NCBI GenBank assembly: GCA_013042765.1
Contig: JABDPP010000281.1
Coordinates: forward strand, 1-5,184
Length of the DNA stretch: 5,184 nt
Reading direction: 5' to 3'
Origin: Litoreibacter sp.
GTDB taxonomy: Bacteria; Pseudomonadota; Alphaproteobacteria; Rhodobacterales; Rhodobacteraceae
Position 1 is the first letter of the stretch. Each line of letters opens with the position of its first letter. The notes under the pieces are model-generated. The model saw only the letters and a program-made list of their open reading frames with translations. It made no database searches and was not told where the DNA came from. This document shows positions 1 through 5,184 of the stretch, piece after piece. Both the position numbers and the translations under genes were made by a program.

Positions 1-12
1 GGAAAGGACCGG

Positions 13-1686
13 ATGACGGATCTTTCTCCCGATCCCTGGACCTCCCCCCTGCGGGAGGCGTCACTGTTTGAGCTGGTGCGTTGGCGGTTCCTGCAGGGCG
101 CGCGGGCTGTCATGAACGTCGATCTGACCGACCTGCTGCAACCGGGAACAGACCCGTTCGCAACCGTACAGGACAGCAGCACTGGCGTTTTGCAGATGGT
201 GGGCCAGAGGATCTATCCGTGGCGGGTGCGCAAGGGGGCAACGCCGTCCTTCGGGGATCATATTTGCCGCCAGTTCGACAGCGCACAGCCCAACCGGCGT
301 TGGTGCGTGGCTCCGGCGCGGCTGTCGCCCGATCAGGTCTGGCGTTATGTTCGGGTCAGCAACACGACACCCGCGGAGGAAGAGATCGTTCCCTTCTGGC
401 GCGCCATGGCGATCCGCCATCACGACAGCGCCCCGTCGCAGATCGTGCCCAAGACCTCATTGATCGAAGACCCGGCACTGGTGAAACTGGCCCGCACAGC
501 GTTCCGTCACAAACCGGTTTTCCCGCCGAGCAGCAAGATCAAAGACCAACCTGCGCAACCCGGAGAGACCGGACGAACCTGCATCGTGACGACAATGAAG
601 AATGAAGGCCCATTCATTCTGGAATGGATTGCCTATCACCGCGCCATCGGCGTGGAGGATTTCCTCGTCTACACCAATGATTGCACCGACGGGACCGACG
701 ATCTTCTGGACCTGCTGCAGGCAAAGGGGCTCGTCCAGCACCGCGACAACCCGTTTCGACAAACAGGTCTGAAACCTCAGCATGCAGCACTTCAGGCGGC
801 CGAGGAGGAAGAGATCCTGCAAAAAGCCGGTTGGGCGATTTGCATGGATGTTGATGAGTATATCAATATTCATTGCGGCGAGGGGAGGCTGAAAGACCTT
901 TTCGACAGGATCGGTGACGCCAACATGATCTCGCTGACATGGCGGCTCTTCGGCAATGACGATGTGCATGAATTCCGCGACGGCTTCATCATCGAGCAGT
1001 TTAATCGCTGCGCTCCGGAGCTGTGTCGCAAACCGCATCAGGCCTGGGGGTTCAAAACCCTGTTTCGCAACATCGGCATCTACAAAAAGATGGGCGTGCA
1101 CCGGCCCAAGGGCCTTAAGCCGGACCTGTGGGACCAGATTACATGGGTCAACGGCTCAGGAGAACCGATGCCCAGAAGCCTGCTTCGCAACGGCTGGCGC
1201 TCCACTACCGAAAGCTACGGATACGAGCTGGTGACGCTGAACCACTACGCGGTGCGTTCCGCCGAAAGCTTCCTCGTCAAACGCGACCGGGGCAGGGTCA
1301 ACCACGTCGACCGCGATCAGGGGCTGGGCTACTGGTTCCGGATGAACAATAACTGGCAAAAGGATCGCTCGATCCATGGCAAGCTGCCTCTTCTCCGAGA
1401 GGAGTTTGACCGTCTGATGGCGGATCCCGAGATCCGCGCGGCCCATGAGTTCTGCGTCTTGCGCCATCGGGCGAAAATAGATGAATTGCGGGACAGCCCC
1501 GCCTATGCCGCGTTCTACAAGGAACTGACAAGCCCTCGCATGGAGCGTCTGTCTCGTCTGCACACGCATTTCGGCGCCAATGTTTTCCTAGCGGGTCCCT
1601 CTGCCATTCCCGATGAAGTGGCCAACCTGAAAGCGATCGCACCGGATTTCTTCTTTACGGTCGAGCGCGCAGAGACCAATCATTAG
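13..1686 (+). CDS. Glycosyltransferase, Glyco_tranf_2_4 / GT92-like, with degenerate N-terminal domain
   Basis: Probable sugar transferase using a nucleotide-sugar donor; the acceptor is unknown. The catalytic domain starts near residue 189 with a strand and the family signature TTMKNEGPFILEWIAYHR (193-210), then TNDCTDGT (221-228). The metal-binding DxD-type motif is D279-V-D281-E282. Other family blocks are WRLFGN (310-315), KTLFRN (348-353), GVHRPK (361-366), LNHY (409-412) and KRDRGR (423-428). I see no signal peptide or membrane helix, so it is probably cytoplasmic. Residues 1-170 have no complete catalytic motif but resemble the second half of a GT-A domain, with NVDLTD (35-40) where DxDE would be. 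The first ATG in the window is at 13, with an SD-like GGAAAGGA at bases 1-8. However, the frame is open to the window edge and the N-terminal domain seems cut, so the real start may lie upstream. A 66-base gap separates it from the next gene; no functional link to the molybdenum genes is evident. Family call is firm, substrate is not known. Confidence 0.85.
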   Translation: MTDLSPDPWTSPLREASLFELVRWRFLQGARAVMNVDLTDLLQPGTDPFATVQDSSTGVLQMVGQRIYPWRVRKGATPSFGDHICRQFDSAQPNRRWCVAPARLSPDQVWRYVRVSNTTPAEEEIVPFWRAMAIRHHDSAPSQIVPKTSLIEDPALVKLARTAFRHKPVFPPSSKIKDQPAQPGETGRTCIVTTMKNEGPFILEWIAYHRAIGVEDFLVYTNDCTDGTDDLLDLLQAKGLVQHRDNPFRQTGLKPQHAALQAAEEEEILQKAGWAICMDVDEYINIHCGEGRLKDLFDRIGDANMISLTWRLFGNDDVHEFRDGFIIEQFNRCAPELCRKPHQAWGFKTLFRNIGIYKKMGVHRPKGLKPDLWDQITWVNGSGEPMPRSLLRNGWRSTTESYGYELVTLNHYAVRSAESFLVKRDRGRVNHVDRDQGLGYWFRMNNNWQKDRSIHGKLPLLREEFDRLMADPEIRAAHEFCVLRHRAKIDELRDSPAYAAFYKELTSPRMERLSRLHTHFGANVFLAGPSAIPDEVANLKAIAPDFFFTVERAETNH

Positions 1687-1752
1687 GATTATGGTGCCTG
1701 GCATCTGCTTGGCCTAAGGGTGAGAGACGCCACGCGCAAACGGAGGTAATTC
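1687..1752 (+). other. Intergenic gap between glycosyltransferase and ATPase genes
   Basis: This 66-base spacer separates two unrelated functions, so a promoter for the molybdenum-cofactor cassette could lie here or in the end of the glycosyltransferase gene. I see no convincing -35/-10 pair and no stem followed by a T-run. The only clear signal is the ribosome binding site at its 3' end. Whether the cassette is transcribed from its own promoter or by read-through is open. Confidence 0.4.
1742..1747 (+). promoter_or_regulatory. Strong ribosome binding site of the CoxD-like gene
   Basis: GGAGGT lies five bases before the ATG at 1753 and is a near-perfect anti-SD match. It is the strongest such site in the window and fixes the start of the ATPase gene. 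It is consistent with that gene being the first of its translational unit. Confidence 0.8.
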
Positions 1753-2664
1753 ATGCAAAACCTGCCCGGATCGATTGATGATGTTCAGGCCATTCTGGCC
1801 GAGCAGAACTATGTCTGCGGCCGCGCGCTGGCCACGGTGGTGTTTCTCTCGCTCAAGCTGGGCCGCCCGATCTTTCTCGAAGGCGAGGCGGGCGTCGGCA
1901 AAACCGAGATTGCAAAAGCCATCGCCGCGTCGCTAGGCCGTCGCCTGATCCGCCTGCAATGCTACGAGGGGCTGGACGCGGCCTCGGCGGTTTACGAGTG
2001 GAACTTCGCAGCCCAGATGGTTGCGATCCGCGCGGCGGAAGCGGAAGGCAATGCAGACCGCGACCTCCTCAAGCAAGAGCTTTTTTCCGGCGACTACCTG
2101 ATTGCCCGGCCGCTTCTTGAGGCAATGCAACCTCAGGAGGGCGGCCCGCCCGTCCTTCTGATCGACGAACTGGACCGCACCGATGAGCCGTTCGAGGCCT
2201 TCCTGCTCGAAGCGCTGTCGGATTTCCAGGTCACGATCCCCGAGTTGGGAACGATCAAGGCCGACGCACCGCCCATCGTGATCCTGACCTCGAACCGGAC
2301 GCGGGAAGTGCATGACGCGCTGAAGCGGCGCTGCCTCTACCATTGGGTCGATTACCCGTCCTTTGACCAGGAGATGGAGATCCTGCAGGCCCGCGCTCCC
2401 GAGGCGCAGGAGGCGCTCAGCCGCGAGATCGTGGGCTTTGTCCAGCATCTGCGCACGGAAGATCTGTTCAAGAAACCGGGCGTGGCCGAAACCATCGATT
2501 GGGCCAAGTGCCTGTTGGCGCTGGACGTGATGACGATGAGCCCCGAGGTCATAGCCGATACGCTGGGCGCGATCCTGAAGTACCAGGATGATATCCAAAA
2601 GATACAGGGCTCTGAGGCGGGCCGTATCCTCGACGAGGTTCGGGCCGAACTGGCGGAGGCCTGA
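1753..2664 (+). CDS. coxD: MoxR-family AAA+ ATPase, CoxD-like
   Basis: Predicted cytoplasmic AAA+ chaperone of the MoxR group, probably remodelling a molybdenum hydroxylase during active-site assembly. In Oligotropha, CoxD is needed to complete the metal-sulfur site of CO dehydrogenase; carrying that role over is inference. Visible motifs are Walker A GEAGVGKT (44-51), Walker B VLLIDELD (134-141, with D138 and E139), sensor 1 LTSN (178-181), and an arginine-finger-type ALKRRC (189-194). After these comes a C-terminal helical lid with KPGVAETIDWA (241-251), the form seen in CoxD-like proteins. At 303 residues the length is normal and the protein appears intact. The start is supported by GGAGGT five bases upstream. 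The VWA partner gene follows 69 bases after the stop (from the preferred ATG), the usual pairing for MoxR ATPases. The family is certain; the coxD name rests on the neighbours and could be replaced by a generic MoxR label if the client is not a CO dehydrogenase-type enzyme. Confidence 0.93.
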   Translation: MQNLPGSIDDVQAILAEQNYVCGRALATVVFLSLKLGRPIFLEGEAGVGKTEIAKAIAASLGRRLIRLQCYEGLDAASAVYEWNFAAQMVAIRAAEAEGNADRDLLKQELFSGDYLIARPLLEAMQPQEGGPPVLLIDELDRTDEPFEAFLLEALSDFQVTIPELGTIKADAPPIVILTSNRTREVHDALKRRCLYHWVDYPSFDQEMEILQARAPEAQEALSREIVGFVQHLRTEDLFKKPGVAETIDWAKCLLALDVMTMSPEVIADTLGAILKYQDDIQKIQGSEAGRILDEVRAELAEA

Positions 2665-2680
2665 TGCTTTCAGTTCTCCA

Positions 2681-2715
2681 GAAATATCCCGGGGGGGCTG
2701 GGGGGCTGGCCCCCC
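2681..2715 (+). repeat. G/C-run hairpin element between coxD-like and coxE-like genes
   Basis: The gap carries ATATCCC followed by a tandem GGGGGGCT unit (2692-2699 and 2700-2707) and then CCCCCC. Bases 2700-2705 (six G) and 2710-2715 (six C) form a perfect six-pair stem with loop CTGG. From memory, similar AATATCCCGGGGG-type elements recur between genes in Rhodobacterales; this was not searched. No T-run follows, so it is not a classic intrinsic terminator. It may limit read-through or protect the 3' end of the upstream message, lowering coxE-like expression relative to the ATPase. Confidence 0.5.
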
Positions 2716-2737
2716 ATGACACGCGGGCAGGTCATGG
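2714..2737 (+). promoter_or_regulatory. Inverted repeat pairing the two candidate coxE start codons
   Basis: CCATGAC (2714-2720) and GTCATGG (2731-2737) are perfect seven-base reverse complements around a ten-base loop. The arms contain the ATG at 2716 and the ATG at 2734, and the weak SD-like GGGCAGG lies in the loop and the second arm. In mRNA this would place both candidate start codons in one stem, and it competes with the G/C stem for bases 2714-2715. It could tune initiation, or it may be chance; there is no other support. Confidence 0.3.
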
Positions 2738-3990
2738 CTGAATATCTCCCGCTCGATATCCCTGAAGACGGCAAACTGGCAGCCAACATCACGTGGTTTG
2801 CTCGGGCCTTGCGGGCGGCGGGTGTCCCGGTGGGCCCGGGCCGGGTGATCGACGCGATCCGGGCGGTCGAGGCGGCAGGCTTCTCGCACCGGCAGGACTT
2901 TTACTTCACGCTTCAGGCCTGCTTTGTCTCCCGGCCCGAGCACCGGGCCGTGTTCGCACAGGTCTTCCGGCTGTTCTGGCGCGATCCGCGCTATCTGGAG
3001 CAGATGATGTCGTTCCTGACCCCTGCGGTGCGGGGTGTTCAGGAAGAGCGCAAGGCGAAGGCCGGCGAGAAGCGCGCGGCCGAGGCGTTGCTCGATGGCG
3101 TAGAGCGGGATCTGCCGGATCTGCCCGACGGAGAGGAGGGCTCGGAGATCGAGATCGAAGCCTCACGCACCATGTCCTCGCAAGAACGTCTGCGATCGCT
3201 TGATTTCGAGCAGATGAGCGCGGCGGAAATGGCCGAGGCCAAGCGCATGTTGGCCAAACTGAGCCTGCCGGTACGCCCAATGCAAAGCCGCCGGACGCAG
3301 GCCGATCCGCTGGGAGGGCAGATGGATTGGCGCGCCACGATTCGCCAGTCGATGCGCACAGGTGGCGAGGTGCAGCTTCTTGCTCGAAAGAAAAAGAGGA
3401 TCCGCTGGCCGAACCTGGTGGCACTCTGTGATATTTCCGGATCCATGAGCCAGTATTCCCGCGCGGTCCTGCATTTCCTGCATGCGGTCAGCAACCAACG
3501 CGGAGCGGGCTGGGCGCAGGTCCATGCTTTCACTTTCGGCACAAGGCTGACCAATATCACGAGGCATCTGCGCACCCGCGATGTGGATGCCGCACTGGCC
3601 GCGGCGGGCGCGCAGGCACAGGATTGGGAGGGCGGTACGCGGATCGGGTCCTGCCTGCATACGTTCAACCGCGACTGGTCGCGCCGCGTGCTGGGGCAGG
3701 GGGCGGTGGTGCTTCTGATCACCGACGGGCTCGACCGCGATGACCCGGAGGCTCTGTCGCTGGAGATGCAACGCCTGCATCTGAGCGCACGTCAGGTGAT
3801 CTGGCTCAACCCGCTTTTGCGCTGGGATGGTTTCGCCCCCAAAGCACAGGGAATTGCCGCCATGCTGCCCCATGTGGACAGCTTCCGCGCCGGCCATAAC
3901 ATCGCGTCACTTTCGGCACTGGCGGAGGCAATCAGCCAGCCCCGGGATTCCGGCGAAAAGGCCCGCCTCATGGCGATGTTGGGGGCGTAG
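2734..3990 (+). CDS. coxE: CoxE-like VWA domain protein
   Basis: Predicted cytoplasmic partner of the MoxR ATPase in maturing a molybdenum hydroxylase; CoxE has this role for CO dehydrogenase in Oligotropha, and is inferred here. The N-terminal helical part (about 1-100) includes DFYFTLQACFVSRPEHR (55-71). A charged linker (about 102-175) rich in Glu, Lys and Ala follows. The VWA domain (about 225-400) has a full MIDAS metal site: D233-x-S235-x-S237 in DISGSM, T302 in GGTRIG, and D331 in ITDGLD. IWLNPLLRW (356-364) is a further family block. The 418-residue length is normal and no break is seen. I chose ATG 2734 (start MAEYLPLD) because this is how the family usually begins. The in-frame ATG at 2716 would add six residues but sits directly on the G/C hairpin with no SD. 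The XdhC-like gene follows after 62 bases. Confidence 0.92.
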   Translation: MAEYLPLDIPEDGKLAANITWFARALRAAGVPVGPGRVIDAIRAVEAAGFSHRQDFYFTLQACFVSRPEHRAVFAQVFRLFWRDPRYLEQMMSFLTPAVRGVQEERKAKAGEKRAAEALLDGVERDLPDLPDGEEGSEIEIEASRTMSSQERLRSLDFEQMSAAEMAEAKRMLAKLSLPVRPMQSRRTQADPLGGQMDWRATIRQSMRTGGEVQLLARKKKRIRWPNLVALCDISGSMSQYSRAVLHFLHAVSNQRGAGWAQVHAFTFGTRLTNITRHLRTRDVDAALAAAGAQAQDWEGGTRIGSCLHTFNRDWSRRVLGQGAVVLLITDGLDRDDPEALSLEMQRLHLSARQVIWLNPLLRWDGFAPKAQGIAAMLPHVDSFRAGHNIASLSALAEAISQPRDSGEKARLMAMLGA

Positions 3991-4001
3991 AGACGCAATT
4001 G

Positions 4002-4018
4002 AGGGGTAACATACCCTT
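4002..4018 (+). promoter_or_regulatory. Short inverted repeat in the gap before the XdhC-like gene
   Basis: GGGTA (4004-4008) and TACCC (4012-4016) are perfect inverted repeats around ACA. The stem extends by one G-T wobble and one A-T pair to 4002-4018. The gap (3991-4052) is richer in A/T than the genes beside it. The repeat could be a small operator or a weak terminator, since only TTTC follows. No convincing promoter is seen downstream; TAGATT at 4035-4040 is -10-like but lacks a matching -35. Weakly supported. Confidence 0.2.
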
Positions 4019-4052
4019 TCGCCTGTGAGCTCGGTAGATTACATAAGCGCCC

Positions 4053-5021
4053 ATGACAGCCGATCTCAACGACATCCCCGCCATCGCTCTCGACTGGCAT
4101 CGCAGTGGCGAGAAGGCCGCTCTTGCCACGGTTATCCAGACATGGGGCTCGGCCCCGCGGCCCGTGGGCAGCCAGCTTGCGATCAGCGGTGCCGGCGACA
4201 TCATGGGCTCGGTCTCGGGTGGCTGTGTCGAGGGCGCCGTGGTGGTCGAAGCCATCGAGGCGCTCGAGGATGGCAAGCCGCGGCTTCTCGAATACGGGGT
4301 AAGCGATGACGAGGCCTTCGCGGTCGGTCTGGCCTGCGGCGGCACGATCCGGGTTCTCGTGGAACCGGTGGGCGCCGCTATGCCTGCAGAGCTCCTCGAA
4401 GACCTCGTGGCCCGCAGGGCGGCGCGCAGGCCGGCAGCTTATGTTGTGAACATCAAGAGCTGGGCGCGCGGTCTCACCGGGCCCGAACAGGGCTTCGCGG
4501 ATCGGTTCCGCTCTGACAAATCCGGATTTGAGGACGATGATTTCGTCGCGATCCACAACCCGCCGCTGCGGATGGCGGTGATAGGTGCGGTTCACATCGC
4601 GCAGCCGCTTCTGAGCATGGCGCGGCTGGCCGGGTTTGACCCGGTCCTGATCGACCCGCGGGAGGCTTTTGGCAGCGCCGAGCGATTCCCCGGTGAAACC
4701 TTGATCCATGACTGGCCGGACGCGGCGCTCGAGGCCTTCGCGCCGGATGCCCGCGCCGCTATTGTCACCCTGACCCATGACCCCAAGCTCGACGATCCCG
4801 CGATCCGTGTGGCGCTGGGGTCCCCCTGTTTCTACCTCGGTTGCCTGGGCTCGACCCGCACCCACGCCAAGCGCGTGGCGCGGTTGGAAGAAGAAGGCTT
4901 CACGAAAGAGCAGATTGACCGCATCCACGCGCCGGTCGGGCTCGATATCGGGGCGAAATCACCGGCCGAGATCGCTATATCGATCATGGCGGAGATCATT
5001 GCACGCCTGAGACAGGGCTGA
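4053..5021 (+). CDS. XdhC/CoxF-CoxI family molybdenum cofactor maturation protein
   Basis: Likely cytoplasmic protein that binds the molybdenum cofactor and helps its sulfuration and insertion into a xanthine oxidase / CO dehydrogenase-type enzyme, as known for XdhC. The N-terminal XdhC/CoxI domain (about 15-110) has TWGSAPRPVGSQLAI (30-44), GSVSGGCVEG (52-61, C58) and GLACGGTI (92-99, C95); the two cysteines are the best candidates for cofactor or sulfur handling. The C-terminal Rossmann-like domain (about 172-320) has VIGAVHIAQPL (176-186), VTLTHDPKLDDPA (238-250), GCLGSTRTHAKR (263-274) and GLDIGAKSPAEIA (296-308). At 322 residues it is full length. The ATG at 4053 has no clear SD, but the protein starts where family members usually do. 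Following a CoxD/CoxE pair favours a CoxF-like role over an xdhABC-type XdhC, but the sequence alone does not separate them. Its stop overlaps the next start by one base. Confidence 0.92.
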   Translation: MTADLNDIPAIALDWHRSGEKAALATVIQTWGSAPRPVGSQLAISGAGDIMGSVSGGCVEGAVVVEAIEALEDGKPRLLEYGVSDDEAFAVGLACGGTIRVLVEPVGAAMPAELLEDLVARRAARRPAAYVVNIKSWARGLTGPEQGFADRFRSDKSGFEDDDFVAIHNPPLRMAVIGAVHIAQPLLSMARLAGFDPVLIDPREAFGSAERFPGETLIHDWPDAALEAFAPDARAAIVTLTHDPKLDDPAIRVALGSPCFYLGCLGSTRTHAKRVARLEEEGFTKEQIDRIHAPVGLDIGAKSPAEIAISIMAEIIARLRQG

Positions 5022-5184
5022 TGGAGTTCGGCGCGGTTCCGGTCAAGGAGGCAGAGGGCGCGATCCTCGCCCATTCTCTGCGTGTCGGTGGCCGTCGGCT
5101 GCGCAAAGGCGTCACGCTGACATCGGACCATCTGGACAAACTGACTTCGGAAGGCATCGGGGAGGTCGTGGTTGCCCGCCCGGG
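5021..5184 (+). CDS. Molybdopterin-binding protein, N-terminal fragment (cut by window edge)
   Basis: Only the first 54 codons are present and no stop is reached. The start MEFGAVPVKEAEGAILAHS, with GAILAHS at 13-19, followed by a basic GGRRLRKG block (23-30) and GEVVVARP (47-54), resembles the N-terminus of proteobacterial MoeA-like molybdopterin-binding proteins. In many of these that domain is joined to a MobA/MocA-like NTP-transferase. Such proteins are thought to make or handle molybdopterin cytosine dinucleotide, the cofactor form of this enzyme superfamily. The fusion and activity are inference, as the catalytic part lies outside the window. The ATG at 5021-5023 shares one base with the TGA (5019-5021) of the XdhC-like gene, with ACAGGG a few bases upstream, so translation is probably coupled. 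Confidence 0.75.
   Translation, partial: MEFGAVPVKEAEGAILAHSLRVGGRRLRKGVTLTSDHLDKLTSEGIGEVVVARP

Noticed and set aside
457..1101. Minus-strand open frame inside the glycosyltransferase gene
   Set aside because: The sense frame carries all the family motifs; the antisense product looks like random translation.
2700..2715. Intrinsic terminator after the ATPase gene
   Set aside because: The stem is G/C-rich but no T-run follows, and it lies between two genes that are normally co-expressed.
2716..2718. ATG at 2716 as the start of the coxE-like gene
   Set aside because: It directly follows the six-C arm of a hairpin and has no SD. ATG 2734 gives the usual family N-terminus.
1933..2943. Minus-strand open frame of 336 codons across the coxD-coxE junction
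   Set aside because: It is the antisense shadow of the ATPase gene, with no recognisable domain and no ribosome binding site.
3792..4928. Long minus-strand open frame opposite the XdhC-like gene (378 codons)
   Set aside because: It runs antisense to two well-conserved genes, has low-complexity Arg/Gly/Ala-rich content and no family motif. Such frames are common in GC-rich DNA.
4053..5021. XdhC of a xanthine dehydrogenase (xdhABC) operon
   Set aside because: No xdhA or xdhB is nearby, and the CoxD-like and CoxE-like genes just upstream point to a CO dehydrogenase-type maturation set. The possibility is not fully excluded.
1..5184. Defence system based on the MoxR-VWA pair
   Set aside because: MoxR-VWA pairs occur in some defence loci, but the XdhC-like and molybdopterin genes beside this pair and its CoxD/CoxE-type motifs explain it better. 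No nuclease or other effector is present.

Overview
The window looks like part of the chromosome of a Rhodobacteraceae-type alphaproteobacterium (Roseobacter or Paracoccus-like). This rests on its GC-rich codon use, the family type of every protein, and a G/C-rich intergenic element of a kind I remember from Rhodobacterales genomes. It is an inference from style; no rRNA or other marker gene is present. All five supported genes are on the + strand and packed tightly. No tRNA, insertion sequence, CRISPR array or phage gene is visible.

Bases 1-1686 hold a large cytoplasmic-type glycosyltransferase of the Glyco_tranf_2_4 / GT92-like kind. Its catalytic domain fills the middle of the protein. The N-terminal 170 residues look like the back half of a second, degenerate glycosyltransferase domain, so the gene may begin upstream of the window. 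Its target (capsule, exopolysaccharide or another glycan) cannot be told from the sequence.

Bases 1753-5184 hold an accessory cassette for a molybdenum hydroxylase of the xanthine oxidase / CO dehydrogenase superfamily. The order is a MoxR/CoxD-like AAA+ ATPase, a CoxE-like VWA protein, an XdhC/CoxF-CoxI-like cofactor protein, and the start of a molybdopterin-binding protein that runs off the 3' edge. In the best-studied relative, aerobic CO dehydrogenase of Oligotropha, CoxD, CoxE and CoxF act after translation to complete the metal-sulfur active site. The fourth gene probably belongs to a family that makes the cytosine-dinucleotide form of the cofactor. Together they form a plausible line: prepare the cofactor, hold or sulfurate it, then insert or remodel it with the ATPase-VWA pair. 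The client enzyme (large, medium and small subunits) is not in the window.

The noncoding space is small. The 51-base gap between the ATPase and VWA genes holds a G/C-run hairpin, and a second inverted repeat pairs the two candidate start codons of the VWA gene. The 62-base gap before the XdhC-like gene holds a short inverted repeat. The last two genes overlap by one base. Overall this is a recognisable maturation cassette, not a new system. The most notable points are the fused degenerate glycosyltransferase domain, the missing client enzyme, and the structured coxD-coxE junction.
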